Shown: positions 28,029-38,089 of the stretch, one piece after another
How the letters are laid out: each line of letters starts with the position of its first letter
Numbering within the stretch: position 1 is the stretch's first letter
From: Phaeobacter sp. B1627
GTDB taxonomy: Bacteria > Pseudomonadota > Alphaproteobacteria > Rhodobacterales > Rhodobacteraceae
NCBI RefSeq assembly: GCF_006265095.1
Contig: NZ_VCNK01000035.1
Coordinates: 1-61,338 of the forward strand
Reading direction: 5' to 3'
Length of the DNA stretch: 61,338 nucleotides
Translations under genes and position numbers: made by a program
The notes under the pieces: generated by a model
Told to the model about the DNA's origin: nothing
Databases searched by the model: none
What the model saw: only the letters and a program-made list of their open reading frames with translations

Positions 28029-29252
28029 TTAGAAGAATGCCTGCAGACCGGTCTGAGCACGCCCAAGAATGAGCGCATGAACGTCATGGGTGCCCTCATA
28101 GGTGTTGACGGTCTCAAGGTTCACCATATGCCGGATGACCTGAAACTCGAGACTGATTCCGTTGCCGCCATGCATATCCCGGGCAACCCGCGCGATCTCC
28201 AACGCCTTGCCGCAGTTGTTGCGTTTGACGATTGAAATCATCTCCGGCGCCGCATTGGCCTCATCCATGAGCCGCCCTACCCGCAGCGAGGCCTGCAGGC
28301 CCAAGGCAATTTCCGTCTGCATATTGGCCAGCTTCAGCTGAAATAGCTGCGTATTTGCCAGCGGGCGACCGAACTGGTGCCGGTCCAGACCATATTGACG
28401 GGCCGCATGCCAACATGCTTCGGCGGCGCCCATGACGCCCCAACTGATGCCATAGCGCGCGCGGTTCAGGCAGCCAAACGGACCTTTCAATCCTTCGACG
28501 TTGGGCAGCAGAGCGTCCTCCGAGACCTCGACGGACTCCATGACGATCTCGCCGGTGATCGACGCGCGCAGAGACATTTTCTTGTCAATCTTCGGCGCAG
28601 ACAGGCCCTTCATTCCCTTTTCAAGAACAAACCCCCGGATCTTGCCGCCATGGGCTTCTGATTTGGCCCAGACCACAAAGACGTCCGCGATCGGTGCGTT
28701 TGAAATCCACATTTTGGACCCGGTCAGGCGATATCCGTCCGCGGTTTTGACGGCCCGCGTCTTCATGCCCGCAGGATCTGAGCCCGCATCGGGTTCCGTC
28801 AGGCCAAAACACCCGATCCACTCCCCGGACGCGAGCTTTGGCAGGTACTTCTGGCGTTGCTGCTCGCTGCCATAGGCGTAGATCGGATACATGACCAGTG
28901 AACTCTGCACCGACATCATCGAGCGATAGCCACTGTCGACCCGCTCGACTTCGCGCGCGACCAGCCCGTAAGAGACATAGCCTCCGCCAAGCCCGCCGTA
29001 TTCCTCGGGGATTGTCGTGCCCAACAGACCCATTTCCCCCATTTCTCGGAAGATATCCGGATCGGTATGTTCTGTCTGGAAGGCTTCGGTCACGCGGCTT
29101 TGCAGTTTTTCCTGCGCATAGGCCCGGGCAGAGCTCTCAATCATGCGTTCGTCTTCGGACAACTGGTCAGAAAGCCGGAACGGATCTTCCCAATTGAACT
29201 TGCCCAGATCGGGCGCGTCTTTTGCACGAAGGGTTGGCTTTTGATCCGACAT
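28029..29252 (-). CDS. gcdH: Glutaryl-CoA dehydrogenase
   Basis: A 407-aa acyl-CoA dehydrogenase with FAD that oxidises and decarboxylates glutaryl-CoA to crotonyl-CoA in lysine, tryptophan and glutarate breakdown. The N-terminal [15 protein letters not shown], the FAD motif [21 protein letters not shown] and the C-terminal [20 protein letters not shown] with catalytic Glu386 are those of glutaryl-CoA dehydrogenases rather than general acyl-CoA dehydrogenases. Length matches the family. A LysR gene is divergent, with a perfect palindrome near its start, so local regulation by that protein is likely. Confidence 0.95.
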   Translation of the reverse strand: MSDQKPTLRAKDAPDLGKFNWEDPFRLSDQLSEDERMIESSARAYAQEKLQSRVTEAFQTEHTDPDIFREMGEMGLLGTTIPEEYGGLGGGYVSYGLVAREVERVDSGYRSMMSVQSSLVMYPIYAYGSEQQRQKYLPKLASGEWIGCFGLTEPDAGSDPAGMKTRAVKTADGYRLTGSKMWISNAPIADVFVVWAKSEAHGGKIRGFVLEKGMKGLSAPKIDKKMSLRASITGEIVMESVEVSEDALLPNVEGLKGPFGCLNRARYGISWGVMGAAEACWHAARQYGLDRHQFGRPLANTQLFQLKLANMQTEIALGLQASLRVGRLMDEANAAPEMISIVKRNNCGKALEIARVARDMHGGNGISLEFQVIRHMVNLETVNTYEGTHDVHALILGRAQTGLQAFF

Positions 29253-29327
29253 CAGTGGAGCTCCTCAAGAAAACTTGACACAACATTAATACCGACTTGT
29301 CCTGAAAAACAGCGAGACTTTCGCAAG

Positions 29328-29352
29328 CATGTATGACAATAAAGCATACATG
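29328..29352. promoter_or_regulatory. Palindromic operator between gcdH and lysR
   Basis: CATGTATG (29328-29335) and CATACATG (29345-29352) are perfect inverted arms around a 9-nt spacer. The form suits a LysR-type dimer site, and it overlaps the probable start of the regulator gene, consistent with self-repression. Confidence 0.6.
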
Positions 29353-30261
29353 ACAGTCCCGCGCCGATTTATACCATCGATTGCATCATTGCGCGCGCTG
29401 GAGGCGCTGGATCGCCTTGGCAGTGCCTCTGCGGCCGCGACCGAACTGGCCCTCACCCAGGGCGCGGTCAGCCGCCAACTGCAGGCCCTGGAACGCCAAT
29501 TGGGGTTGGATCTGGTCGTGCGGGACGGCAAGAAGCTCGCTCTGTCTGCAGAAGCCTCCGCCTATGCAGAGGAGGTTCGCCAGTCACTGGACCGGATCGT
29601 GCAGGCAACGGTGCAGCTGCAGGCTCAACCTTTGGCCGGCAGTCTGAACCTTGCGATCCTGCCGGCCTTCGGGATGCGCTGGCTGATGCCACGTTTGCCG
29701 GAGTTCGCGCGGCGCAATCCAGATGTCACGATCAATATGTCCACCCGGTTGGCGCCATTTAACTTCTCCAGAGACCCCTTTGATGCGGCAATACATTTCG
29801 GCCTCGGAGACTGGCCCGGAACCGATGCTTTGCTGTTGAAGCATGAATATGTAGTCCCCGTCTGCACGGCGGAGATGCGGGACCGCTATTCTATCGAAAC
29901 GCCGACGGATCTGTTGCAGATGCCCCTCTTGCACATCCAGACCAGGCCCGAGGCATGGAACCACTGGTTTGCCCGCAACTCTGTTCCGGTAGAGGGCGAG
30001 ATGACCGGAACGACCTATGATCAATTCTCAACAATCAACCAGGCCGCTCTGCACGGTTTGGGCGTCGCGTTGATGCCTGACTACCTTGTGGAACAGGACC
30101 TGGCAACCGGGCGTCTGGTCGCGCTCTATCCATCAGTCGAAGCAATGGATGGCGCGTACTACCTTGTTTGGCCTCAAGCCAAAGCCCGCAATTCCAGCCT
30201 GATGCGGTTCCGGGAGTGGTTGCAAGGGCAAGCGCAGCCAGAAGATCCCCTGCCCCGGTGA
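29350..30261 (+). CDS. LysR-family regulator, probable regulator of gcdH
   Basis: A 303-aa LysR regulator. The winged helix-turn-helix covers about residues 5-65 (SIASLRALEALDRLGSASAAATELALTQGAVSRQLQALE region), and the rest is the effector-binding domain. The opening PRRFIPSIASLRALEAL is of the GcvA-like subgroup. The ATG at 29350 is preferred; an upstream ATG at 29329 would add seven residues and lies inside the palindrome. Divergence from gcdH and the operator between them suggest it controls glutarate/lysine catabolism (GcdR-like); the inducer is unknown. Confidence 0.85.
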   Translation: MTVPRRFIPSIASLRALEALDRLGSASAAATELALTQGAVSRQLQALERQLGLDLVVRDGKKLALSAEASAYAEEVRQSLDRIVQATVQLQAQPLAGSLNLAILPAFGMRWLMPRLPEFARRNPDVTINMSTRLAPFNFSRDPFDAAIHFGLGDWPGTDALLLKHEYVVPVCTAEMRDRYSIETPTDLLQMPLLHIQTRPEAWNHWFARNSVPVEGEMTGTTYDQFSTINQAALHGLGVALMPDYLVEQDLATGRLVALYPSVEAMDGAYYLVWPQAKARNSSLMRFREWLQGQAQPEDPLPR

Positions 30262-30330
30262 CTCTGCCGCGATCCCCCGGCCCCGCTACCCTACCCCTAT
30301 CCAGATACTCCGGCCCGGCAGACGGAAAAC

Positions 30331-30358
30331 GGCCCCGCCATCGCGGAGCCGAATTTTT
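30331..30358. terminator. Bidirectional terminator between lysR and phoB
   Basis: GGCCCCGC/GCGGAGCC stem (30331-30338, 30343-30350) with a CATC loop and one G-T pair. On the plus strand it is followed by GAATTTTT, on the minus strand by GTTTTCC, serving both convergent genes. Confidence 0.7.
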
Positions 30359-30381
30359 CGGCAATGAACCCCATACCCGCT

Positions 30382-31071
30382 CTAGCCAAGCGCGTAGCCC
30401 GCGCCGCGTACGGTTCGTACCGGATCTTCGCCACCATTCTGGGTCAGCGCCTTGCGAAGACGGCCGATGTGCACGTCAACGGTGCGAGTATCGACATAGA
30501 TATCGCGCCCCCAGACCCGATCCAGAAGCTGTTCCCGGCTCCAGACCCGCCCCGGCTTTTCCATGAAGGTGGACAAGAGACGGAATTCGGTGGGACCTAA
30601 TTTGAGCGGGTGCTCGGATCGGCTGACCTTGTGGGTTTCGGCGTCCAGAACGATATCGTCAAACTCCAGCCGCATGCCCACCGTTGCCGGGCGCACACGG
30701 CGCAGCTGGGTGCGGACCCGCGCCATCAGTTCAATCACCGAATAGGGTTTGACCACATAGTCATCGGCGCCGGTTTCGAGACCACGGACCTTGTCCACTT
30801 CCTCGGACCGGGCCGACAGCATGATGATCGGAATCGCGCGGGTCTCGGCGCGCGACTTCAGGCGGCGGCAGACTTCGATTCCGGTGAGGTTGGGCATCAT
30901 CCAGTCCAACACGATGATGTCGGGCATGTCCTCGTCAACAAGAAGCAGCGCCTCTTCGCCGTTTTCTGCCCTGATCACCCGGAACCCATCGGCTTCGAGA
31001 TTATAGGCCAGAACCTCACGCTGGGCCAACTCGTCCTCGACGACCAGTACTGTGGGCTGATCGACTGCCAT
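30382..31071 (-). CDS. phoB: Phosphate regulon response regulator PhoB
   Basis: A 229-aa OmpR-type regulator. The receiver domain has the acidic pair Glu12-Asp13, phosphoacceptor Asp56 (IIVLDWMMPN) and the conserved Lys in VKPYS (about 108); the winged-helix effector domain ends DVHIGRLRKALTQ...TVRGAGYALG. It activates genes with Pho boxes when phosphorylated by PhoR. It is the last gene of the pst-pho cluster, 2 nt after phoU. Confidence 0.97.
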   Translation of the reverse strand: MAVDQPTVLVVEDELAQREVLAYNLEADGFRVIRAENGEEALLLVDEDMPDIIVLDWMMPNLTGIEVCRRLKSRAETRAIPIIMLSARSEEVDKVRGLETGADDYVVKPYSVIELMARVRTQLRRVRPATVGMRLEFDDIVLDAETHKVSRSEHPLKLGPTEFRLLSTFMEKPGRVWSREQLLDRVWGRDIYVDTRTVDVHIGRLRKALTQNGGEDPVRTVRGAGYALG

Positions 31072-31073
31072 CT

Positions 31074-31784
31074 CTACACCTCCTGGGGCGAAACCGATGT
31101 GGTATCTGCCTTTGTGCGTTCCTCATCAGGCTTGTTGCCTGTCACGAGATAGATCACCTGCTCTGCCATCGAGGTGACGTGGTCCCCCATGCGCTCGACG
31201 TTCTTTGCGATGAAATGCAGGTGCATGCAGGAGGTGATGTTGCGCGGATCCTCCATCATATGTGTGAGGAATTCGCGGAACAGGGCGTTGTACATCTGAT
31301 CGACGTTGCGGTCTCTGTCGATCACGTCGCGGGCCAGCTCTGCGTCACGCTGGATGTAGCTGTCCAATGCGTCCTTCAGCATCAATTCAACTTCCCGAGC
31401 CATACGACGCAGCGCGGCGGCGCTGTCGGCAACCGCCGGTCCCTGAACCAGCACGCCGGTGCGCTTTGCCATGTTCTTGGCATAGTCACCGATACGCTCG
31501 AGGTTGGCAGAGATCTTCATGACGCTGAGGACCACCCGCAGGTCAACGGCTGCGGGCGCGCGGATCGCAATCACCCGCGCGGCGTCTTCGTTGATCAGCT
31601 CCTCTAGACCGTCGATTGCGGCGTCGTCCTTCACCACCTTTGCGGCCAGCTCCTCGTCCCGGGTTTCCAGGGCGCGGGCGGCTTCCATGATGGCGGCCTC
31701 GACAAGCCCGCCCATTTTCATGATCCGGGCCTGAATGGCTTCCAGATCCCGGTCGAATGCGGATGCGATATGTTGCTCTTCCAT
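31074..31784 (-). CDS. phoU: Phosphate signalling regulator PhoU
   Basis: A 236-aa two-repeat helical-bundle protein. Each half carries the PhoU metal-binding signature (E-x3-D-x3-R): around RIGDYAKNMAKR in the first half and RMGDHVTSMAEQ in the second. PhoU links the Pst transporter to PhoR and shuts the regulon down when phosphate is plentiful. It lies between pstB (17 nt) and phoB (2 nt). Confidence 0.96.
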   Translation of the reverse strand: MEEQHIASAFDRDLEAIQARIMKMGGLVEAAIMEAARALETRDEELAAKVVKDDAAIDGLEELINEDAARVIAIRAPAAVDLRVVLSVMKISANLERIGDYAKNMAKRTGVLVQGPAVADSAAALRRMAREVELMLKDALDSYIQRDAELARDVIDRDRNVDQMYNALFREFLTHMMEDPRNITSCMHLHFIAKNVERMGDHVTSMAEQVIYLVTGNKPDEERTKADTTSVSPQEV

Positions 31785-31801
31785 GAGACTGTCTCTCTGC
31801 C

Positions 31802-32599
31802 TTAGCCGATACGGCCGGTGATGTAGCTTTCGGTGCGCGGATCTTCGGGGTTGGTGAAGATCTGACCGGTGGGGCCAAATTCGACCAGATTGCCCAGGTG
31901 GAAGAAGGCGGTTTTCTGGCTGACGCGCGCGGCCTGTTGCATCGAATGGGTGACGATCACCACCGAGTAGTTCTCGCGCAGCTCGTCGATCAGTTCTTCG
32001 ACCTGGGCGGTCGCGATCGGGTCGAGCGCGGAACAGGGTTCATCCATCAACAGGACCTCGGGCTCTGTTGCGACCGCACGAGCAATACACAGGCGCTGCT
32101 GCTGGCCACCGGACAGGCCGGTTCCCGGCGACTGCAGGCGATCCTTGACCTCGTCCCAGATGGCCCCGCGGCGCAGGGATTTCTCGACGATTTCATCGAG
32201 CTCGGCCTTGTTGCGGGCCAGACCGTGAATGCGCGGTCCATAGGCCACGTTGTCGTAGATCGATTTCGGAAAGGGGTTCGGTTTCTGAAACACCATGCCA
32301 ACCTGCGCGCGCAGTTGCACCGGATCGACGCGTTTGTCGTAGATGTCCTCGCCGTCCAGAAGGATATCCCCGGTCACCCGGCAGATGTCGATGGTGTCAT
32401 TCATGCGGTTCAGACAACGCAGAAATGTTGATTTGCCGCAGCCCGACGGGCCGATAAAGGCCGTTACCGTCTTGTCTTCGATTTCAACGTTGACGTCCTT
32501 GATCGCGTGGCTTTCGCCATAATAGACGTTGACGTTCTGCGCGGCGATCTTGGTACTTTGGGTTTCCACGGTGTTATCCACTACTGTCATATCGTTCAT
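31802..32599 (-). CDS. pstB: Phosphate ABC transporter ATP-binding protein PstB
   Basis: A 265-aa ABC ATPase of the high-affinity phosphate importer. Walker A is GPSGCGKST (50-58), the signature is LSGGQQQRL, Walker B is [13 protein letters not shown], and [14 protein letters not shown] is characteristic of PstB. The first 18 residues are a variable tail. It follows pstA by 14 nt. Confidence 0.97.
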   Translation of the reverse strand: MNDMTVVDNTVETQSTKIAAQNVNVYYGESHAIKDVNVEIEDKTVTAFIGPSGCGKSTFLRCLNRMNDTIDICRVTGDILLDGEDIYDKRVDPVQLRAQVGMVFQKPNPFPKSIYDNVAYGPRIHGLARNKAELDEIVEKSLRRGAIWDEVKDRLQSPGTGLSGGQQQRLCIARAVATEPEVLLMDEPCSALDPIATAQVEELIDELRENYSVVIVTHSMQQAARVSQKTAFFHLGNLVEFGPTGQIFTNPEDPRTESYITGRIG

Positions 32600-32613
32600 T
32601 GTAAATATCCCCT

Positions 32614-33981
32614 TTACCAGCGGCGTTCAAAGCGGCGGCGCAAGATCACGGCCAAGGTGTTCATGGTGATCAAGAAGACCAGCAGGATGATGATACCGCC
32701 CCAGGCCCGTTCGTAGAAGGCAGGGTCTGCGCGTTTCGCCCATTCGTAGATCTGGGCAGGCATGGCAGAGTTGGGCGACAACAGCCCCGAGGCGATGCTG
32801 TCCGGCGCATTGGAGGCAATGAACCCCACCATCCCGATCAGCAGCAGCGGTGCGGTTTCACCCAGCGCCTGCGCCAGGCCGATGATGGTGCCGGTCAGGA
32901 TCCCCGGCGCGGCGAGCGGAAGCACATGGTGGAACACCGACTGCATTCGGGACGCGCCTACACCAAGGGCGGCATCGCGGATCGATGGCGGCACGGCCTT
33001 CAGCGACGCACGGGTGGAGATGATGATCGTCGGCAGGGTCATCAGGGTCAGCACCAGACCACCAACCAGCGGCGCCGAGGATGGCAGGTGCATGTAGTTG
33101 ATGAAAACCGCGAGCCCCAGAATACCGAAGACGATCGAGGGCACCGCCGCGAGGTTGGAGATATTGACCTCGATGATGTCGGTCAGCCAGTTCTGCGGTG
33201 CGAATTCCTCAAGATAGATCGAGGCCGCGACGCCGATGGGCAGCGCCAGGGCCAGAACCACCAGCATCATGAAGAGCGATCCGAGCATGGAGACCCCCAT
33301 GCCGGCGGCCTCGGGACGGGCGTCCGATGCATCCGACCCCAGGATGAAGGCCATGTTGAAGGTCTTCTCCACCACATCGGCCTCGATCAGCGCATCCACC
33401 AGGTCGAGCTGCGCGGCAGAGATGTTCTTGTCATTGGCAATGCTGTCGCGGCTCACCCGCCCCTTCAGATAGCCATCGACGCGGCTTTGCGCCAGGAAGC
33501 GGAACTCGACCGTTTCACCGATCTGATCGGGGTGGCTCACCACATATTCACGCAGGGTCGCGGCCGCGTCCTTGGACAGGATACCGGCCATGTCCTTGGC
33601 CTTGAGCGGCGTGTCGATCCCCAATGCGTTGACTTTTGTCTCGACCGCGCCGCGGATGATCGGGGCATAGCCGAAGGTTGTCACCTTCTTGATATCGTCG
33701 ATATCGCGATTGCCGGTCTTGTCGAGCTTGCTTTCAAGCAGTTCGACCTGAAGCGTCACAAAGGTTTGCTGGAAGGCGCCGATCCCCTTGCTGAAGATGG
33801 TCGTGACCAGCACCAGCAGCATCAACAGACCGATGGCGATGGCGCCGATCCCATAGGCTTTGAACCGGGTTTCAGCAGCATTGCGCCGCTTGGTGCGATC
33901 GCTCAGTTCCAGCAGAGACTGGCCTTGTTTCTTTGGCATCGGCGTATCACCGGATGCGGGCGTTTGGCTGAGGTCAGTCAT
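32614..33981 (-). CDS. pstA: Phosphate ABC transporter permease PstA
   Basis: A 455-aa inner-membrane permease. A cytosolic N-terminal tail (about 40 residues) and first helix are followed by a long predicted periplasmic insert (about 75-235) and the standard permease core with the EAA-like loop [23 protein letters not shown]. It is about 160 residues longer than E. coli PstA because of the insert, as is common in alphaproteobacteria. Its start overlaps the pstC stop by one base (TAATG). Confidence 0.95.
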   Translation of the reverse strand: MTDLSQTPASGDTPMPKKQGQSLLELSDRTKRRNAAETRFKAYGIGAIAIGLLMLLVLVTTIFSKGIGAFQQTFVTLQVELLESKLDKTGNRDIDDIKKVTTFGYAPIIRGAVETKVNALGIDTPLKAKDMAGILSKDAAATLREYVVSHPDQIGETVEFRFLAQSRVDGYLKGRVSRDSIANDKNISAAQLDLVDALIEADVVEKTFNMAFILGSDASDARPEAAGMGVSMLGSLFMMLVVLALALPIGVAASIYLEEFAPQNWLTDIIEVNISNLAAVPSIVFGILGLAVFINYMHLPSSAPLVGGLVLTLMTLPTIIISTRASLKAVPPSIRDAALGVGASRMQSVFHHVLPLAAPGILTGTIIGLAQALGETAPLLLIGMVGFIASNAPDSIASGLLSPNSAMPAQIYEWAKRADPAFYERAWGGIIILLVFLITMNTLAVILRRRFERRW

Positions 33982-35459
33982 TAGTCGTACTGCTCCCGGT
34001 ATTTGCGCACGATGTAAAGCGCGAGAACGTTGAGGCCCAGAGTGAGCACAAAGAGGGTCAGCCCGAGGGCAAAGGCCACCAGCGTCTCAGGGCTGGCGAA
34101 ATCCGTGTCGCCGGTCAGCTGGCTGACAATACGGGTGGTTATGGTGGTCATGGCCTCCAGCGGGTTGGCCGAGAATTTCGCAATCGCACCGGCGCCCATC
34201 ACGACGATCATGGTTTCCCCGATCGCGCGCGAGGCGGCCAGCAGAACGGCGCCGACAATGCCGGGAAGCGCTGCCGGGATCACCACCTGACGCACGGTTT
34301 CGGATTTGGTGGCCCCCAGCCCGAGCGAGCCGTCCCGCATCGCCTGAGGGACCGCATTGATGATGTCGTCAGACAGCGAAGACACGAAGGGAATGAGCAT
34401 GATCCCCATCACCAGCCCCGCCGTCAGCACCGAGGTCGCCCCGGTCATCCACTCCACCCCAAGGATACCGTCTTCGCCCTGACCGAAGAACCGGACCAGC
34501 GCAGGCCCGACTGTCAGCAGCGCGAAGAGACCGTAAACGATGGTCGGAATACCGGCGAGGATCTCCAAGAGCGGCTTGGCAAAGGACCGGGTGGCGGCGC
34601 TGGCATATTCACTGAGGTAGATCGCCGCAAACAGGCCCAGCGGGACGGCCACCAGCAGGGCGATGAGCGAGACGTAGAACGTCCCCCAAAGCAGCGGCAG
34701 GATCGAGAGTTCAGAGTCGCCGCGGAAATTCGGCGCCCAGGTTCCGCCAAAGAAGAAATCCGTCCACGAGTGCAGGGTGAAGAAATTCCGGGTCTCGAAC
34801 AACATCGACAGCACAATGCCGACGGTGGTCAGGATGGCCAGGGATGCCGCGATGATCAACAGCGCCATGATGCCCTGCTCCACCACGTTGCGGGCGCGAA
34901 AATCCTTGTGCGTGCGCCCGTAGGACCAGGCAAAACCGCCGACCGCCACCAGCGCCACGACGATGGTCATGATGGTGGTCCCGGTATTGGACATGGTGCG
35001 GTAGGCTTGGGCCGCGCGCATGACCTCGGGGCGAACATCCGCCCCCAGCGCGACGCCCACTTCGCCCAGGAGGCCGCGGACATCGGAAAACTCCGTGCGC
35101 AGGTTGCGCGCCTGTTCCGCGGTCATCGCACCCTGGGCGACGGCAATATCGAGCCCTTCGGCGACGCGGCGCACATCGCTCATGACCAGCCCCAGCGTGG
35201 TGCCTTCGGGAACGGCTTCCTGCGGGATCATGTTCGACACGCGTGTGTCAACGAGCATCGGCTGCAGCAGCAACCATGCGGCAAGGATGGCAAGCGCGGG
35301 CACCAAAGCCGACAGCGCTACATTATGCCCATAGTAGGAGGGCAGCGAATGGAGGTTCTTCGGGTTTCCGTTTGCGGAAGCCAGCGCGCGGCTGCGTCCG
35401 AGAAAGAACCCGGCGACCGACAGTGCGATCAGGACGAGAACAAGCCATATAGTGGGCAT
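33981..35459 (-). CDS. pstC: Phosphate ABC transporter permease PstC
   Basis: A 492-aa permease. Extra helices and a periplasmic segment at the N-terminal third (about 1-200) precede the usual core with GATKSETVRQVVIPAALPGIVGA (EAA loop) and FASPETLVAFALGLTLFVLTLGLN. The ATG at 35459 is chosen because GGAG is 6 nt upstream; an in-frame start at 35483 adds eight residues without a ribosome site. Longer than E. coli PstC (319 aa), as in other alphaproteobacteria. Overlaps pstA by 1 nt. Confidence 0.95.
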   Translation of the reverse strand: MPTIWLVLVLIALSVAGFFLGRSRALASANGNPKNLHSLPSYYGHNVALSALVPALAILAAWLLLQPMLVDTRVSNMIPQEAVPEGTTLGLVMSDVRRVAEGLDIAVAQGAMTAEQARNLRTEFSDVRGLLGEVGVALGADVRPEVMRAAQAYRTMSNTGTTIMTIVVALVAVGGFAWSYGRTHKDFRARNVVEQGIMALLIIAASLAILTTVGIVLSMLFETRNFFTLHSWTDFFFGGTWAPNFRGDSELSILPLLWGTFYVSLIALLVAVPLGLFAAIYLSEYASAATRSFAKPLLEILAGIPTIVYGLFALLTVGPALVRFFGQGEDGILGVEWMTGATSVLTAGLVMGIMLIPFVSSLSDDIINAVPQAMRDGSLGLGATKSETVRQVVIPAALPGIVGAVLLAASRAIGETMIVVMGAGAIAKFSANPLEAMTTITTRIVSQLTGDTDFASPETLVAFALGLTLFVLTLGLNVLALYIVRKYREQYD

Positions 35460-35539
35460 CAAGAGCTCCGTTCGACGGTGCAAGAGTGGTGGGCAAAGGT
35501 GGGTGTGGGCGAGAGTAGGCTACGGCGTTGGATGTGTTT

Positions 35540-35575
35540 GGAAACGAAAGGCCGGGGCAGCGCACTGCCCCGGCC
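35540..35575 (-). terminator. Hairpin between pstS and pstC
   Basis: A perfect 11-bp stem GGCCGGGGCAG/CTGCCCCGGCC (35550-35560, 35565-35575) with a 4-nt loop. On the minus strand TTTCGTTTCC follows. It probably acts as a partial terminator or mRNA stabiliser giving more PstS than membrane subunits. Confidence 0.7.
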
Positions 35576-35596
35576 AGAAATCCTGCGCGGGGCCGC

Positions 35597-36637
35597 TTAG
35601 GAGTTGCCGCCCATGGTCGCTTCAGCAGCGACAGCTTCCTGGGTCTTCGCCAGTTCCGGGTCCGCAACGAGGCCGTATTCGGCCAGCGGGCCGTCCGGAC
35701 CTGCAACTTCATCGGAGACGAAGAACTCGGCGAATTCCTTCACGCCTGGGATCACGCCGATGTGCGCTTTCTTCACGTAGAAGAACAGCGGGCGGGACAC
35801 AGGGTATTCACCGGTCGAGATCGACTCGGTGGAGGGTGTGATGCCGGACATTGTCGCAACCTGCAGCTTGTCGGTGTTGTTCTCGTAGAACGCCAGACCG
35901 AAGACGCCGATGCCGTCCTTGTTGGATTCGATGCGCGCCAGTGTCTCCGTGTAGTCGCCGTCGATGTCCACCGAACGACCGTCGGTCCGCAGAGCGATAC
36001 AGGCTTTTTCGGCGGCTTTCTTGTCGTCACCGTTGGCCGCTTTGTAGACGTCGAAATCGCCGGTCTCTTCACAGCCTGCGAGGATTACCTTGTCTTCGAA
36101 AACTTCGCGTGTGCCGTGTTTGGTGCCGGGCACATAGGCCTGGATTTCCTGCGCTGGCAGAGCGGGGTCAACTTCGTTCCACATTGTGTAGGGGTTGTCG
36201 ACCAGCGCGCCATCGACGACGACCTGCTTGGATACGGCTTTGTACCACTGAACCGGCGTGAACTCAAAGGAGTTGCCGTTGATGTCGGAGGCAAACACGA
36301 TGCCATCATAGCCGATGCGGACTTCGATGATATCCGTCACGCCGGCGTCGGCGCAGGCTTTGATTTCCTTGTCACGGATGGCGCGGGAGGCGTTTGCGAT
36401 GTCGATGGTGTTTTCGCCAACACCTTCACAGAAACGCTTCAGGCCGGCGGAGGAGCCACCGGATTCAACAACAGGAGTCGGGAAGTCGAAGTTCTCGCCA
36501 AAGGCCTCGGCAACGATAGAAGCATAGGGCAGAACGGTGGATGAACCGGCGACCTGCACTTGGTCACGCGCAACCGCTGCAGTGGCGGATACGGCTGCGA
36601 TGGCCAGGGTGGATGCGGTCATTTTCACAAAGGACAT
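35597..36637 (-). CDS. pstS: Periplasmic phosphate-binding protein PstS
   Basis: A 346-aa exported protein with a signal peptide (cleavage near residue 23, after AVA) and the phosphate-binding segments VAGSSTVLPY (about 28-37) and SGGSSAGLKRFCEG. It captures phosphate for PstCAB. The ATG at 36637 has GGAGA 5-6 nt upstream; an ATG at 36649 and a long open extension are unlikely. A three-repeat Pho box lies 84 nt upstream. Confidence 0.96.
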   Translation of the reverse strand: MSFVKMTASTLAIAAVSATAAVARDQVQVAGSSTVLPYASIVAEAFGENFDFPTPVVESGGSSAGLKRFCEGVGENTIDIANASRAIRDKEIKACADAGVTDIIEVRIGYDGIVFASDINGNSFEFTPVQWYKAVSKQVVVDGALVDNPYTMWNEVDPALPAQEIQAYVPGTKHGTREVFEDKVILAGCEETGDFDVYKAANGDDKKAAEKACIALRTDGRSVDIDGDYTETLARIESNKDGIGVFGLAFYENNTDKLQVATMSGITPSTESISTGEYPVSRPLFFYVKKAHIGVIPGVKEFAEFFVSDEVAGPDGPLAEYGLVADPELAKTQEAVAAEATMGGNS

Positions 36638-36720
36638 ATACGTCTCCATGAGTTTAAGAGGTTTACGATCACCCCCAAGATGATCTTGCGCCTGTCGTAG
36701 AAGGCTCAGGTGTGGCTTTT

Positions 36721-36749
36721 GTGACAGTTGTGTAACAGTAATATGACGA
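36721..36749 (-). promoter_or_regulatory. Pho box (three repeats) before pstS
   Basis: On the minus strand the 7-nt units TCGTCAT, CTGTTAC and CTGTCAC repeat every 11 nt (36749-36743, 36738-36732, 36727-36721), the PhoB-binding layout CTGTCAT-N4. It lies in the 330-nt spacer between phoR and pstS, which holds no gene, and would direct pstSCAB-phoU-phoB expression under phosphate limitation. Confidence 0.85.
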
Positions 36750-36967
36750 CCGCCTGCCTTGAGTGAAAAAAAACCGAAATAGTCACGCTGATTTATTGCT
36801 CGGAGGGGGGAGCAGGCCGAAATCGGCGCGCCCGGTCTGCATTTCACGGCAAAATCCTTAACCTCGTGTAACAGGGTGAGTCTCTGCTTGGCGGGCAGCA
36901 GTCCACTGGGCCGGGTGGCCAGACCTCCACAGACGAGATTGAAAGCCAACGGTGCGGCGGGGCGGAT

Positions 36968-38008
36968 CTACTGTGGCAGGATCACGGTAAAAGTGGCGCC
37001 CTGCCCGAGATCACTTTCGACCCGCAGGCGCCCACGGTGGCGGTTGATGATGTGTTTGACGATCGCCAGCCCAAGCCCCGTCCCGCCCAGCTCGCGCGAG
37101 CGGTGGTTGTCCGCGCGGTAGAAACGCTCGGTCAGGCGCGGCAGATGCACCGGATCGATACCGGGCCCATCGTCGGTCACCTGAATGCGCACGGCCGGGC
37201 AGCGCAGGGCCGGATCGCGATCCAGCACGGTCAGGACCACAGCGACCTCCTTGCCACCGTATTTCAATGCGTTTTCGATCAGATTGGTGAAGACCTGCTG
37301 GATCTGGTCCGGGTCCGCCGGGATTTCCACCGGGATCGACGGCGCCTGAAGCCGCAATTTGGTGCCCCCCGCGGCTGCCAGAGGGTCCAGCGACTTGATC
37401 GTGGACTGCAGCTGGTCAACGAGATTGATCCGGTCCTTCGGGCGCACCCGCTCTTCGCTCTCCACCCGGTTCAAAGAGAGCAGATCGCCCACCAACCGGT
37501 TCATCCGGCTGGCCTCGCCCTCCATGATGGTGAGGAACCGGTCGCGGGCGTCGGCATCATTTCGGGCCGCACCGCGCAGGGTTTCGATGAAGCCCATCAG
37601 CGCGGTCAGCGGCGTGCGCAGCTCGTGGCTGACGTTGGCGACGAAATCGCGCCGCATCTGGCTGGCCTGTTCGCGGTCGGTGATATCAGAGAAACAGACC
37701 AGCACCGCGCCGCCCCGGACCGCCCCCACACCGGGCACATAGCGCAGGGTCACCTCAAAGGTGGTGTCCTGCGCGCCGTCATTGGAAAGATGCCGGGCGG
37801 TACGGGGCTGGCGATCGAGCAAACAGGTCTCGATCGCGGTGGTGACGCTGGGCTGACGCAGGATGGTGGCAAAATGGCGCCCGATGATCTGCGGCCCCAG
37901 AAGCGTCGCCCCCTCGGTATTGGCCGCAATGAACCGCTCCGTCTGATCCACCAGAACGGAGGGCAGCGGAATCGCCGCCAATATGCCTTCGATCAACTCC
38001 TGCGTCAT
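36968..38008 (-). CDS. phoR: Phosphate regulon sensor kinase PhoR (soluble form)
   Basis: A 346-aa histidine kinase: PAS-like domain (about 8-115), phosphoacceptor His128 in NVSHELRTPL, and an HATPase domain with NLIENALKYGG (N box), DDGPGIDP (G1) and GGTGLGLAIV (G2). It phosphorylates PhoB. E. coli PhoR has N-terminal membrane helices; none are visible here, the protein starting directly at the PAS domain, so it should be cytosolic or bound to PhoU/Pst. The gene precedes pstS by 330 nt and lies 81 nt after the Cys/Met PLP-enzyme gene. Confidence 0.92.
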   Translation of the reverse strand: MTQELIEGILAAIPLPSVLVDQTERFIAANTEGATLLGPQIIGRHFATILRQPSVTTAIETCLLDRQPRTARHLSNDGAQDTTFEVTLRYVPGVGAVRGGAVLVCFSDITDREQASQMRRDFVANVSHELRTPLTALMGFIETLRGAARNDADARDRFLTIMEGEASRMNRLVGDLLSLNRVESEERVRPKDRINLVDQLQSTIKSLDPLAAAGGTKLRLQAPSIPVEIPADPDQIQQVFTNLIENALKYGGKEVAVVLTVLDRDPALRCPAVRIQVTDDGPGIDPVHLPRLTERFYRADNHRSRELGGTGLGLAIVKHIINRHRGRLRVESDLGQGATFTVILPQ

Positions 38009-38089
38009 GCCTGTTGCCCCCTTCCCTCTTGCCCGTCACTCTTGACCCGTCTTTTTCATCGTGGCGACCTGTGTAGCCCGCCAATGTAA

